A stretch of DNA of 64,000 bases, taken from assembly GCF_002284535.1 (NCBI RefSeq), contig NZ_NPKH01000018.1:10658-74657 (forward strand), given 5' to 3'. The position numbers and the translations under genes were made by a program. This DNA comes from Mesorhizobium wenxiniae. GTDB lineage: Bacteria > Pseudomonadota > Alphaproteobacteria > Rhizobiales > Rhizobiaceae. Every line of letters begins with the position of its first letter. Within the stretch, counting starts at the first letter, position 1. Positions 56,119-64,000 of the stretch are shown in pieces. Below the pieces are notes generated by a model. It had not been told where the DNA came from. It worked only from the letters and a program-made list of their open reading frames with translations, and did not search any database.

Positions 56119-56424
56119 TCACGACCGGCGGGCAGCGCTTCGTCGGCTGGCAACCAGCTTCAGCCAAGGCGCCAAATGGAAGGCGCTCATCAGCAAATAC
56201 ATCATGACCATTCCGCTCAGCGGCGACGCATCTTGCGCCGCCGAGCAGATCATGTCCGCACCACCGGCAACGGCCGTCTGCAGCGCCATCATTGCGAAGG
56301 TTGGCGCGGCTGCCAGGGATAGCCAGTCGGCCGCGCCGCGGGCGGCGACATTGTCGCTTGGGAAATCGGCAGATCCGCTGCCTGCGGGCGGCATCTTCTG
56401 CGTATCGTTGGAGTGCAGTGTCAT
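56119..56424 (-). CDS. Small membrane protein of unknown function
   Basis: A 101-residue protein with two hydrophobic segments (WLSLAAAPTFAMMALQTAVAGG, about 34-55; LSGMVMMYLLMSAFHLAPWLKL, about 68-89) separated by a short loop containing DMICSAAQDASP. I recognise similar small proteins in rhizobial genomes, always uncharacterised. An AAGG lies before the ATG. It begins 6 bases after the DUF899 stop and is probably cotranscribed with it. Confidence 0.7.
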   Translation of the reverse strand: MTLHSNDTQKMPPAGSGSADFPSDNVAARGAADWLSLAAAPTFAMMALQTAVAGGADMICSAAQDASPLSGMVMMYLLMSAFHLAPWLKLVASRRSAARRS

Positions 56425-56430
56425 CGAACG

Positions 56431-57201
56431 TCAGCCTTGGCCGTACTCGTCGTGACGGCGCCACCAGACGCCCGTCTCGTTACGCCCTCGGGGCGCGCGG
56501 TCGAGCCACTGATACATGCCCCAGAGGCCGTCCAATCCGCGCGCATAGGTGGAATAGGCGTGGTAGACGACGCCGTCCTCGAGCACGAACGTGCTCATGC
56601 CTGGCCTCTCGCGCGTGTACGTGGCCATGTCTGTTCCGCTCATTGCAGCGAACGTCTCGGAGCCGTCGGCAGTCGTACGCGAGGGTATCTCGGCGAGAGG
56701 TGCCTCGCGGACATAGTTGTATTCGATGCCTTCCTCGCGCTGCTGCTCCTCGGTGAACGAAACGTCGAAGTCGAAATTGAAGTCGCTGCCGTGTGAGGAC
56801 GCCCAGGGGAACGTCCATTCCATTCGCCGCTTGTACGCCTGCAGCTTCGCGAGCGGTGCCCGCGATACCGCCGAAAGCGTGACGTCGTGGTTGGCCAGGT
56901 GGAGGACGAAGCCGTCGAATCCATCCGCGATCGCTGAGCAGGCCGGACAGCCCGCCGTGTAATCAGGCCCGAACATGAAGTGGTAGACGAGGAGCTGCGA
57001 GCGTCCCCTGAAAAGGTCTGCCAGTGAGGCGCTGCCTTCATCGGTCTCGAATCGGTAATCCTTGTCGATCCGAACCCAAGATAATTCCTGCCGCCGCCGC
57101 GCCACCTCATCGCTTTGGCGCGTGAGCTCCTTCTCCGCCTTGAGCAGATCAAGCCGCGCCGCCAGCCACTCCTCACGTGTTCCGGTTCTGTGTGTCGGCA
57201 T
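56431..57201 (-). CDS. DUF899 thioredoxin-like protein
   Basis: A 256-residue member of DUF899, a thioredoxin-fold family of unknown activity. Hallmarks: EEWLAARLDLLKAEKELTRQSDEVARRRQELSWVRI, LADLFRGRSQLLVYHFMFGPDYTAGCPACSAIADGFDG (CxxC as CPAC), FPWASSHGSDFNFDF, and the end YQWLDRAPRGRNETGVWWRRHDEYG. AAGGAGAC region before the ATG 57201. Divergent from the HTH gene, which may regulate it. Confidence 0.9.
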   Translation of the reverse strand: MPTHRTGTREEWLAARLDLLKAEKELTRQSDEVARRRQELSWVRIDKDYRFETDEGSASLADLFRGRSQLLVYHFMFGPDYTAGCPACSAIADGFDGFVLHLANHDVTLSAVSRAPLAKLQAYKRRMEWTFPWASSHGSDFNFDFDVSFTEEQQREEGIEYNYVREAPLAEIPSRTTADGSETFAAMSGTDMATYTRERPGMSTFVLEDGVVYHAYSTYARGLDGLWGMYQWLDRAPRGRNETGVWWRRHDEYGQG

Positions 57202-57334
57202 CGTTCGTCTCCTTCCTCGATGTTCGCACCGTTTTCGATACGGCGCGTTTCGATACAGCGCGCTGGCTGTTGGCCCTGAGATAGATTAGGACCGGACATC
57301 GAATGGTGAGAGTTACAAATGTGACGGGATTCCG

Positions 57335-58555
57335 ATGGACTCGCTGATCACCGCTGCGGCGCGCGCCCTCGCAACGGGTGATCCCCTAGGCGCTTTGAAG
57401 CGGGTCGCCCTGCGTGACGATGCGCCTGCGCTTGCGCTGCGCGGCATCGCCATGGCGCAGCTCGGCGATCTCGTTCGAGCAAAGGCTCTCCTCAAAAGTG
57501 CTGCGCGCGCCTTCGGTCCGAAAGAGGCCGTGGCCCGCGCGAGGTGCGTCGTCGCCGAAGCCGAGATCGCACTCGTCTCGCGTGACCTCGGGTGGCCGGC
57601 GAAGGCACTCGACGCCGCGCGGGCGACGCTTGAAAACCACGGCGACCGCTTTAATGCCGCGCATGCGCGCAATCTCGAGGCTCGGCGCCTGCTCCTGATC
57701 GGACGCCTCGACGAGGCCGAGCGCAGGCTGGCCGGGTTCGATCCCACACCGCTCCCACCCGCGTCGAGGGCCGCCCACGAGCTGGTGATTGCGGGGCTCG
57801 CGATTCGACGCCTCCGGACCAAGGCGGCGCGCGCTGCGCTCGCTCGGGCCGAGCATGCCGCCCGCGAGGCGGACATCCCGGCGCTGACGGCAGAGGTCGA
57901 AAGCGCATCCCTCGTGATGAACACGCCCGCGGCGCGCCTGATCGCGCGTGGTGAGGAGCGCCCGCTCCTGCTTGAGGAGGTCGAAGCGCTGCTGGCGTCG
58001 GGGGCGCTCGTCGTCGACGCCTGCCGCAATATCGTGCGGGACGCCGGCATGATCGTCCCGCTCGCGACGCGCCCGGTCTTGTTCGCGCTTGCCCGCACGC
58101 TGGGCGAAGCCTGGCCCGCGGACGTGCCGCGAAGCACGCTCGTCGCCCGCGCGTTCGGCGGCAAGCACGCCGATGAATCGCATCGCGCCCGGTTGCGGGT
58201 CGAAGTCGGTCGGCTTCGCGCGGAGCTGCGGTCACTGGCGGATGTGAGCGCGACCAAGCGAGGCTTTGCGCTTAAGCCGCGCCGCCCACGCGATGTGGTG
58301 GTTCTGGCACCGCCCGTCGACGAGCAGCATGCAGCGGTGCTCGCCTTCCTCGCTGATGGCGAGTCGTGGTCGAGCTCGGCGCTCGCAATTGCGCTCGGAG
58401 CCAGCTCGCGCACCGTGCAGCGATCGCTCGAGCAGCTTGCGGCAGCAGGCAAGGTGCAATCGTTCGGTCGCGGGCGAGCGCGCCGTTGGATGACCCCGCC
58501 CGTGCCGGGATTCCCGACAATCTTGTTACTCCCCGGCTCACTATCTGGCTACTAG
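57335..58555 (+). CDS. HTH-containing regulator with helical repeat domain
   Basis: A 406-residue protein. Residues about 1-200 are Ala/Arg-rich helical repeats, TPR-like (LALRGIAMAQLGDLVRAKALLKSAARAF, AARATLENHGDRFNAAHARNLEARRLLLIGRLDEAERRLAGF). A middle domain (about 250-310) looks like an OmpR/BTAD-style winged helix (RSTLVARAFGGKHADESHRARLRVEVGRLRAELRSLADV). The C-terminus has a second winged helix (ALAIALGASSRTVQRSLEQLAAAGKVQSFGRGRARRW). A regulator is likely, controlling the propeller gene downstream and the DUF899 gene. ATG 57335 has GACGGGATT before it. Confidence 0.8.
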   Translation: MDSLITAAARALATGDPLGALKRVALRDDAPALALRGIAMAQLGDLVRAKALLKSAARAFGPKEAVARARCVVAEAEIALVSRDLGWPAKALDAARATLENHGDRFNAAHARNLEARRLLLIGRLDEAERRLAGFDPTPLPPASRAAHELVIAGLAIRRLRTKAARAALARAEHAAREADIPALTAEVESASLVMNTPAARLIARGEERPLLLEEVEALLASGALVVDACRNIVRDAGMIVPLATRPVLFALARTLGEAWPADVPRSTLVARAFGGKHADESHRARLRVEVGRLRAELRSLADVSATKRGFALKPRRPRDVVVLAPPVDEQHAAVLAFLADGESWSSSALAIALGASSRTVQRSLEQLAAAGKVQSFGRGRARRWMTPPVPGFPTILLLPGSLSGY

Positions 58556-58595
58556 TGTCGGGATAATTCAACAGATCTGAGCCTGGAGGAGAAGC

Positions 58596-59249
58596 ATGAA
58601 ACGATCTGCAGCCGAAGTCCTCCGCGAATATGGACCCTTTCCGGGTGTCGACCAGGTGGCTGGGGTTACGTTCGATGGTCAGCATGTCTGGTTTGCGTCC
58701 GGAGACAGGCTGAACGCCTTGGATCCTGCGAGCGGGAAAGTGGTTCGCGCGATTGAGGTCGCCGCGCACGCAGGAACGGCCTTCGACGGTCAGCACCTGT
58801 TCCAGATCGCCGAAGATCGCATCCAGAAGATCGATCCCAACACAGGCCGCGTGCTCGCCACGATTCCGGCGCCAGGTGGCGGCGGCGACTCCGGGCTCGC
58901 CTGGGCCGAAGGCTCACTTTGGGTGGGGCAGAATCGCGGTCGCAAAATCCATCAGATCGACCCGCAGACAGGGGCAGTTCTTCGCACAATCGATTCCAAC
59001 CGGATCGTCACAGGGGTCACCTGGATCGACGGCGAACTCTGGCACGGCACCTGGGAAGGTGACGAGAGCGACGTCAGGCGGATAGATCCTGAAACCGGAA
59101 AGGTCCTGGAGAAGCTTGATATGCCCCCTGGAACAGGCGTGTCGGGACTCGAGTCCGATGGTGGCGATCAGTTCTTCTGCGGCGGCGGAAACAGCGGCAA
59201 GGTGAGAGCCATCCGCCGGCCCAGGCGAGGCTCCGAGGAGCGTTCATGA
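58596..59249 (+). CDS. Beta-propeller protein (Vgb/YncE-like)
   Basis: A 217-residue protein of repeated propeller blades: VDQVAGVTFDGQHVWFASGDRLNALDPASGKVVR, TAFDGQHLFQIAEDRIQKIDPNTGRVLAT, SGLAWAEGSLWVGQNRGRKIHQIDPQTGAVLR, VTGVTWIDGELWHGTWEGDESDVRRIDPETGKVLE. About five blades, so it may form a partial propeller or dimerise. No signal peptide, so cytosolic. GGAGGAGAAGC before the ATG. Similar proteins are listed as glutamine-cyclotransferase-like; no active site is evident. Linked to the upstream HTH gene by 40 bases. Confidence 0.82.
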   Translation: MKRSAAEVLREYGPFPGVDQVAGVTFDGQHVWFASGDRLNALDPASGKVVRAIEVAAHAGTAFDGQHLFQIAEDRIQKIDPNTGRVLATIPAPGGGGDSGLAWAEGSLWVGQNRGRKIHQIDPQTGAVLRTIDSNRIVTGVTWIDGELWHGTWEGDESDVRRIDPETGKVLEKLDMPPGTGVSGLESDGGDQFFCGGGNSGKVRAIRRPRRGSEERS

Positions 59250-59313
59250 AGCTGAGCCCACCGTTGCAACAGTTCGACGATGAAGCTGAGAGCGTCCCGC
59301 GGCAGGGAAAATC

Positions 59314-60411
59314 ATGATCAGAAAGCAGCATCCCCTGAAAGGACCGAACAGGTTCAAGCTCGGCGTCTTCTCGATGAATGCCGATGGCGGCCTGGCAATG
59401 ACCACCGTTCCCGAGCGCTGGCGCGCCCGCTGGGAAGACAACCTCAATGCTGCCTGCATCGCCGATCGCGCCGGCCTGGAGTTTCTGCTGCCGATCGCGC
59501 GCTGGCGCGGCTTCGGCGGTTTGACGCATGTGCGGGAATGGTCGTTCGAGACTTTCACATGGGCGGCGGGTCTCGCCGTCGCGACGGAGAACATCAGTTT
59601 GTTCATGACGGTGCATGTGCCGCTGGTTCATCCGCTGCAGGCTGCAAAGGCGCTGGCGACCGTCGACCACATCTCCAACGGGCGTGCCGGGTTGAACATT
59701 GTCTGCGGCTGGAACCCGGACGAGTTCGCCATGTTCGGGCAGACGGTCGGCGACCGGACCTACGATCAGGCCGAAGAATGGATCAACATCATCGAGCGTG
59801 CCTACCAATCCAGGGAGCCGTTCGACTTCGGCGGCGAGTTCTATGATCTGAAGGGGGTTGTCAGCCGCCCGCCAAGCCTGCAGGCGCCGCGCCCGGTGAC
59901 CATGAACGCCGCCTTCGGCGCACCGGGGCGCAACTATGCGGCGCGCCACTGCGACTATTTGTTTTCGACTTTTTCCGAAATCGCCGATGGCCGCGCGCAT
60001 GTGGTCGACATCACCAACCGAGCGGCTGAAGTTGGACGCGAAGTCGGCGTCTATACGGTCTGCCACGTCGTCTGCCGAGAGACCCAGCAAGAAGCCGAGG
60101 ATTATTACCGGCACTACGCGCTGGAATGCGCGGACGAAGGCGCGGTCGACGAGCATATGCGCAAGAAGAAGGAATTCGCCAACTCGCATGACGCAAAAGC
60201 CTTCACCGAATATCGGCAAAGGTTCGCCGGTGGTGCTGGAACGTTCCCGCTCATCGGCACACCGGAAAAAATCGTCGACGATCTCACTGAAATCATGGAC
60301 CAGGGTTATTCCGGCGCCGCCCTCACATTCGTCAACTACACCTACGAATTGCCCTTCTTCTGTGACCGCGTGCTGCCGCTGATGCGCCAGGCCGGGCTTC
60401 GCGTAAATTGA
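59314..60411 (+). CDS. LLM-class flavin-dependent monooxygenase (RutA/SfnG-like)
   Basis: A 365-residue FMNH2-dependent oxygenase. RFKLGVFSMNADGGLAMTTVPERW, CIADRAGLEFLLPIARWRGFGG, the diagnostic GLNIVCGWNPDEFAMFG, and PEKIVDDLTEIMDQGYSGAALTFVNY place it with the pyrimidine oxygenase (RutA) and dimethylsulfone monooxygenase (SfnG) group. CAGGGAAAATC precedes the ATG. Its natural reductase partner next door is a broken chimera, so activity would depend on a reductase elsewhere. Part of a small unit with the following TTG-started gene. Confidence 0.9.
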   Translation: MIRKQHPLKGPNRFKLGVFSMNADGGLAMTTVPERWRARWEDNLNAACIADRAGLEFLLPIARWRGFGGLTHVREWSFETFTWAAGLAVATENISLFMTVHVPLVHPLQAAKALATVDHISNGRAGLNIVCGWNPDEFAMFGQTVGDRTYDQAEEWINIIERAYQSREPFDFGGEFYDLKGVVSRPPSLQAPRPVTMNAAFGAPGRNYAARHCDYLFSTFSEIADGRAHVVDITNRAAEVGREVGVYTVCHVVCRETQQEAEDYYRHYALECADEGAVDEHMRKKKEFANSHDAKAFTEYRQRFAGGAGTFPLIGTPEKIVDDLTEIMDQGYSGAALTFVNYTYELPFFCDRVLPLMRQAGLRVN

Positions 60412-60695
60412 CGCCGGCGGCCGCCATTCCGACGACATGGGTGCATGGGCACCACGCCATAAATCCGCGCGCCTTCAAGCAGGCGATGGGGGCGGTGGCG
60501 GGCTCGGCCGCCATCCTCGCGTCGGAGCATGACGAGATCGGCTTTTGCGGCATCACGGCGACGGCCGTCCTGGTCAGTCCGCACGCGGCGCACTATTCGA
60601 CCCAGTCTTACGCTGAGGTTCGCAACAAGGTGTTTGCCGATGTCGCATCGGTCCTGCGCGGTGGCAAGCCGGTATATCCGGTCAACCGAATATGA
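60408..60695 (+). pseudogene. Chimeric fragment: flavin reductase N-terminus joined to 2-hydroxyacid dehydrogenase C-terminus
   Basis: A 95-residue frame starting with TTG that overlaps the monooxygenase stop (TTGA). Residues 20-54 (PRAFKQAMGAVAGSAAILAS, GITATAV) are the start of an HpaC-type flavin reductase. At residue about 55 it changes without frameshift to LVSPHAAHYSTQSYAEVRNK, RGGKPVYPVNRI, the C-terminal tail of a D-2-hydroxyacid dehydrogenase, including the catalytic-His region. A deletion between two ancestral genes at about 60570 explains it. Neither enzyme is complete, so no function is expected. Confidence 0.72.
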
Positions 60696-60716
60696 CTGCT
60701 CTCGGCAGCAATTAGC

Positions 60717-61175
60717 TCAGCCCGGCTTCGGCTTGTCGCGGCGCTCTACGATGTAGATGTGGTCGGCCGCCAGCACCACATCGCCATGCTGGTTGATCAC
60801 CTCGCAGCGCTCGATGACGCGACCCGACTCCGGCCGCTTCGGGTCGTCTTCCTTGGCCGAGATGGTCGTGCGGGTCCTGATCGTGTCACCGATGAACACC
60901 GGCTTGATGAAGCGCAACCTGTCGTAGCCATAGGAGAAGGCGACTGGATTGACGACGCTTGCCGTCAGTCCGACGCCGACCGAAAAGACCAGCGTGCCAT
61001 GGGCGATGCGCTGGCCGAACGGCGTCGTCTTCATGAATTCGGCGTCCATATGGTGTGGAAAAAAATCGCCGGTATGGCCGGCATGAACGACGAAGTCGGT
61101 CTCGGTGATGGTGCGCCCGCTGGTCATGCGCGACGAACCGATCTGATAGTCTTCGAAATAGACAGTCTGCTCCAT
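60717..61175 (-). CDS. MaoC-family hydratase/dehydratase
   Basis: A 152-residue hot-dog-fold protein. ATG 61175 gives the usual start [39 protein letters not shown] with the catalytic Asp/His region (DFFPHH), then [21 protein letters not shown] and [17 protein letters not shown]. Hydrates enoyl-CoA or a related substrate. It begins one base after the oxidoreductase stop, so is the last gene of the minus-strand sugar-acid unit. The upstream open frame is antisense noise. Confidence 0.9.
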   Translation of the reverse strand: MEQTVYFEDYQIGSSRMTSGRTITETDFVVHAGHTGDFFPHHMDAEFMKTTPFGQRIAHGTLVFSVGVGLTASVVNPVAFSYGYDRLRFIKPVFIGDTIRTRTTISAKEDDPKRPESGRVIERCEVINQHGDVVLAADHIYIVERRDKPKPG

Positions 61176-61176
61176 G

Positions 61177-62253
61177 TCAGGGCCTCGCCGCGATTGGTGT
61201 TGCCGGCGCCGCGCTCGATTGGTAGGCGGCCTCGACCAGCGCCATCGTGTTCCAGCCGTCTTCGACGGAACTGACGAACTCGGTGTCCTCGCCTGATGCA
61301 TAGCGCTGCACATTGGCCATGCGGCCGACGAAGGCGTCCGGAAACCATTCGCCGATGAGTGGCACAGCAACCCAGTCTGAGCCGCCCTTCGGATAGATTT
61401 CAAGGATGTCAGGCTCGCCGCGCGGATAGTCGAGATTGAGCCCGAGTTTGAGATAGGCGGCGCCCTCGGTGCCGCAGATGCGGAATTCGCAGGCCTGATG
61501 TTTTCGGCCGAATTTGTGATCGTGGTTGATCGACAGTGCGCATCGCACAGTGTCGCCGTAGTCGAGGATCGCGCTGGTGCGCGTTTGCGCGACCTTGCGG
61601 CCGGGATGGCCGAGCGTCTTGGCGTGAACGCCCCGGGGATCGCCGAGCAATTGCCGGATCAGGTCGAGATAATGGATCGAATGCATGGCGATCTCGACGC
61701 GCGGCGCCTTCACCAGAAACTCCCAGAGTTGCCACGGCGTCGCCAATGCCAGCCATGCATCGAAATCGACCACGTCGCCCAGCCAACCCTTGGCGATCGC
61801 ATCCTTCAGCGCCAGCATCATCGGCGCGAAGCGGAGCTGGAAGTTCACCGCCGCCTTCAGTTTTTTGGAGCGGCAGATTTCGAGGATTTCGGTCGCCTCG
61901 CTGAGATCGCTGCCCATCGGCTTCTGGATCAGCGCCACTGCACCATCTGGCAACGCCCTGAGCACGCCGGCATGATGAGCCGGCGGCGTCGCCAGGTCGA
62001 AGACGGCGTCCTTGATCGCTGCGGCTTCCCCGACCGACCGGTAAGTGGCGACGCCCCATTTCCGCGCCAGTCTTTCCGCCTTGCTATGGTCGGGATCGAA
62101 AAGTCCGGCGACCGGAAAGCCGGCTTTTCCATAGGCCGGGAAATGCGCATCGCCGGCGATCGAGCCGGCGCCGAAAATCACGATCGGCCTCGGCTTCGAT
62201 GGTTTCGCCCAGGACTGGGAGAGCGAGTCAGGATCAAAAGCGCCGTCAGTCAT
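61177..62253 (-). CDS. Gfo/Idh/MocA-family oxidoreductase
   Basis: A 358-residue NAD(P)-dependent sugar dehydrogenase. After a short leader the cofactor motif [22 protein letters not shown] appears at about 25-46; then [17 protein letters not shown], the catalytic Lys in [14 protein letters not shown] (consensus EKP, here QKP), [16 protein letters not shown], and [18 protein letters not shown] with the active-site His. The Glu-to-Gln change before Lys-Pro is unusual for the family. ATG 62253 overlaps the mutarotase stop by 8 bases. Probably oxidises a sugar or sugar acid of this cluster. Confidence 0.88.
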   Translation of the reverse strand: MTDGAFDPDSLSQSWAKPSKPRPIVIFGAGSIAGDAHFPAYGKAGFPVAGLFDPDHSKAERLARKWGVATYRSVGEAAAIKDAVFDLATPPAHHAGVLRALPDGAVALIQKPMGSDLSEATEILEICRSKKLKAAVNFQLRFAPMMLALKDAIAKGWLGDVVDFDAWLALATPWQLWEFLVKAPRVEIAMHSIHYLDLIRQLLGDPRGVHAKTLGHPGRKVAQTRTSAILDYGDTVRCALSINHDHKFGRKHQACEFRICGTEGAAYLKLGLNLDYPRGEPDILEIYPKGGSDWVAVPLIGEWFPDAFVGRMANVQRYASGEDTEFVSSVEDGWNTMALVEAAYQSSAAPATPIAARP

Positions 62254-62575
62254 GATGGAAGACTTCGTCCATCGATGCCCACCACTCGCCCTCCTTGCGG
62301 GTCGGCAGCGGCTCCTGGCAAGGCATGCACAGCGCCCACCATTCCTGCGTCTTGGGATCGGCGGCCATCTTCGCCATGTCGGCGGCATAATCGGTGCCGT
62401 GGTATTCGAAAGTGCTGAACAAAAGGTGCTCCGGCTCCTTAAGATAGATCGAATAATTCCTGATGTTGCAGGCGGAAATCATGGCAAGTACGTCAGGCCA
62501 TACGGCAGCGTGAAGCCGCACATACTCGCTGACCTTTTCCGGCTTGAGGCCGAGCACCATTCCCATCCGCTGCAT
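62246..62575 (-). CDS. rhaM: L-rhamnose mutarotase-family protein
   Basis: A 109-residue RhaM/DUF718-type mutarotase: MGMVLGLKPEKVSEYVRLHAAVWPDVLAMISACNIRNYSIYLKEPEHLLFSTFEYHG covers the ferredoxin-like half with the catalytic-region His22, followed by TQEWWALCMPCQEPLPTRKEGEWWASMDEVFH. It interconverts anomers of rhamnose or a related 6-deoxy sugar. Located between the enolase-family and oxidoreductase genes, it strengthens the idea of deoxy-sugar catabolism. Full length for the family. Confidence 0.88.
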   Translation of the reverse strand: MQRMGMVLGLKPEKVSEYVRLHAAVWPDVLAMISACNIRNYSIYLKEPEHLLFSTFEYHGTDYAADMAKMAADPKTQEWWALCMPCQEPLPTRKEGEWWASMDEVFHHD

Positions 62576-62585
62576 GTCCGGCTCC

Positions 62586-63698
62586 CTATTTTGTTATTTC
62601 GGTGGTGAATTCCGCAATGCTCTTCGCCTTGACGGCATTCCAATCCCAGTCGATGCCGATGCCGGGCTCGTCCGGTGCCAGTGCTTGGCCGTCCTCGATG
62701 CGCATTTTCTTGCCGGTTAGTTCATCGAGCTGGGGAATATACTCGACATATCGGCCGTTCTGAATGGCGCAGGTCAGGCTGACATGCAGTTCCATCAGGA
62801 AATGCGGGCAGACTGGGATATCGAATGCCTCGGCCGCATGCGCGACCTTCAGCCACGGCGTGATGCCGCCGATGCGGCCGACATCGACCTGCACGATCGA
62901 GCAGCCGCCTTTTTGCATGTATTCGCGGAAATGCCGGATCGAATAGAGCGACTCGCCGATGGCGATCGGCGTCGACGTCGCATTCGACAGCCGCACATGG
63001 CCGTCTATGTCGTCGGCCGGCAGCGGCTCCTCGATCCAGGCGAGGTCGAGATCGCGCAGCCGCTCCGCCCGGCGGATCGCCTCGTCGACAGAAAAGCCCT
63101 GGTTGCAGTCGGTCATGATCTCGTAGGATGAGCCGACTGCTTGGCGCACCGCGGTCAGCCGGGCGAGATCCTCGGAGCCGTGCGGCTTGCCGATCTTGAC
63201 CTTAGAACCGCGAAAACCCTTTGCCTTGGCGGCGAGCGCGTCCTCGACCAGCGCCTCGGTCTCGATATGCAGCCAGCCGCCCTCTGTGGTGTAGAGCGGG
63301 CAGCGGTCCTTGGCGCCGCCGGCCAGCTTCCACAGCGGCAGGCCGAGCTTCTTTGCCCTGAGATCCCACAGCGCCGTGTCGATGGCCGCCAGCGCGATTG
63401 CCGTGATGGCACCGATCGTCGTCGCGTGGGTGGCGAATTCGAGCTCGTGCCAGATCGCCTCGATCATGTCGGCGTCGCGGCCGATCAGCCGCGGCGCAAG
63501 GTGATCGGCCAGGAGCCGCATCACCGAGGAGCCACCGGTGCCGATCGTGTAGCTGTAGCCGGTGCCGACCGCGCCGTCGGCGTCGGTGATGGTGACGATC
63601 GGCGTTTCCTGGCTGACAAAACTCTGGATCGCATCAGTGCGCTTGACCTTCGGCATCAGGTCGACCATCCGCAGTTCGGCTTTTTCGATCTTTGCCAT
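62586..63698 (-). CDS. Enolase-superfamily dehydratase (mandelate racemase type)
   Basis: A 370-residue enzyme of the mandelate racemase/muconate-lactonising group. Catalytic Lys pair in RGSKVKIGKP (KxK), metal ligands in IMTDCNQGFS (Asp), WIEEPLPADD (Glu) and AIGESLYS (Glu), and a His in IPVCPHFLMELHVS. N-terminal capping domain with TGYSYTIGTGGSS. Dehydrates a sugar acid or racemises a hydroxy acid. Near a rhamnose mutarotase, an acid sugar of the rhamnonate/fuconate type is plausible. First complete gene of the minus-strand unit. Confidence 0.92.
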   Translation of the reverse strand: MAKIEKAELRMVDLMPKVKRTDAIQSFVSQETPIVTITDADGAVGTGYSYTIGTGGSSVMRLLADHLAPRLIGRDADMIEAIWHELEFATHATTIGAITAIALAAIDTALWDLRAKKLGLPLWKLAGGAKDRCPLYTTEGGWLHIETEALVEDALAAKAKGFRGSKVKIGKPHGSEDLARLTAVRQAVGSSYEIMTDCNQGFSVDEAIRRAERLRDLDLAWIEEPLPADDIDGHVRLSNATSTPIAIGESLYSIRHFREYMQKGGCSIVQVDVGRIGGITPWLKVAHAAEAFDIPVCPHFLMELHVSLTCAIQNGRYVEYIPQLDELTGKKMRIEDGQALAPDEPGIGIDWDWNAVKAKSIAEFTTEITK

Positions 63699-63702
63699 GA
63701 CG

Positions 63703-63912
63703 TTAACCTCGCAATGTCCTGCCGGTATCGGCAGAAAACGGATGGGCCTGCGACAGGTCCAGGCTCATTTTCACGCGGTCGCCCGCCTCTAGCTGTTTTG
63801 GATTGACCATACGCGATACCCAGACACCGCCGTTGAATTCGGCGAACACCAGCGTCTCGTTGCCGAGCGGTTCGGTGGCGATCATCGGCAACTCCGGCTG
63901 ATGACGTCATCG
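63703..63912 (-). pseudogene. C-terminal TOBE fragment of an ABC sugar ATPase
   Basis: The frame reads MIATEPLGNETLVFAEFNGGVWVSRM, then LEAGDRVKMSLDLSQAHPFSADTGRTL, the closing TOBE domain of a MalK/UgpC-type ATPase. A TGA stop lies about 7 codons upstream in the same frame. The neighbouring frame toward the window edge (GKFDDVIS) could be its continuation after one frameshift, but no ATPase motif is visible in the 88 bases left. Either a broken gene or one whose reading needs the next window. Confidence 0.55.
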
Positions 63913-64000
63913 AACTTGCCTGACAGATCGGCAGCAGAAGAATCGCCTGCATCAAGTGCGAGCAGCGCCACACCGGCTGATAAGCCGTAACAGCCTGTCA

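Noticed and set aside
63656..63973. Minus-strand frame of 105 codons at the right edge
   Set aside because: It overlaps the dehydratase start and the ABC ATPase tail in another frame and has no motif.

Overview
The window is high-GC, densely packed bacterial DNA. Its content points to an alphaproteobacterium of the Rhizobiales, and a Mesorhizobium-like soil or plant-associated genome is my best guess. The reasons are the many ABC uptake systems (CUT1 sugar, oligopeptide and PotABCD-type), each next to its own catabolic genes and a ROK, IclR or GntR regulator, the SDR/LLM/enolase-type enzymes, and the DUF3300-DUF2950 pair. I see no rRNA, tRNA, CRISPR array, transposase, integrase or phage gene.

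Layout. 1-7.2 kb: a Tat-exported arylsulfatase, a small membrane protein, an exported HAD phosphatase, a formylglycine-generating enzyme that would activate the sulfatase, and the DUF3300 and DUF2950 exported proteins. 7.3-8.8 kb: decayed genes (frameshifted envelope protein, frame-disrupted membrane protein, truncated glycosyltransferase). 9.0-9.8 kb: a Phd/VapC-type toxin-antitoxin pair with a palindromic operator. 9.9-18.1 kb: a ROK regulator divergent from a CUT1 sugar ABC transporter followed by two SDR dehydrogenases and a TIM-barrel sugar isomerase. 18.4-26.3 kb: MgtE-like Mg transporter, a SulP transporter with STAS and cyclic-nucleotide-binding domains, then a TPR/beta-barrel protein, a FecR-domain protein and a CHASE2 adenylate cyclase. 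26.3-39.4 kb: an IclR-regulated peptide locus (Dpp/Opp transporter, alpha/beta hydrolase, gamma-glutamyltransferase, CocE-type hydrolase), then a proline-iminopeptidase-like enzyme and an arginase-family enzyme on the other strand.

39.9-48.7 kb is a minus-strand operon of eight genes: DUF1185 protein, a three-part alpha/beta hydrolase-flavin reductase-Nudix-like fusion, an LLM flavin monooxygenase, an aldehyde dehydrogenase and a PotDBCA-type transporter. A GntR regulator is divergent, and a perfect 14-bp palindrome lies between them. This reads as uptake plus oxidative breakdown of an unidentified compound and is the best candidate for an undescribed system. 50.6-56.0 kb holds a second acid-catabolism cluster: SDR, lambda-crystallin-type hydroxyacid dehydrogenase, BKACE enzyme, then an acyl-CoA dehydrogenase plus APH-like kinase pair resembling the two halves of ACAD11 and the LvaC/LvaA pair, with a broken SMP-30 gene between. 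56.1-60.7 kb: DUF899 protein with a small membrane protein, an HTH protein with a beta-propeller, and an LLM monooxygenase whose flavin-reductase partner has been turned into a chimera with the tail of a 2-hydroxyacid dehydrogenase. 60.7-64 kb: MaoC, Gfo/Idh/MocA, rhamnose-mutarotase and enolase-superfamily genes of a sugar-acid pathway, preceded by the tail of an ABC ATPase.

All functional names come from reading motifs and recalling families; no search was run. Starts were chosen from Shine-Dalgarno spacing, stop/start overlaps and where family similarity begins.
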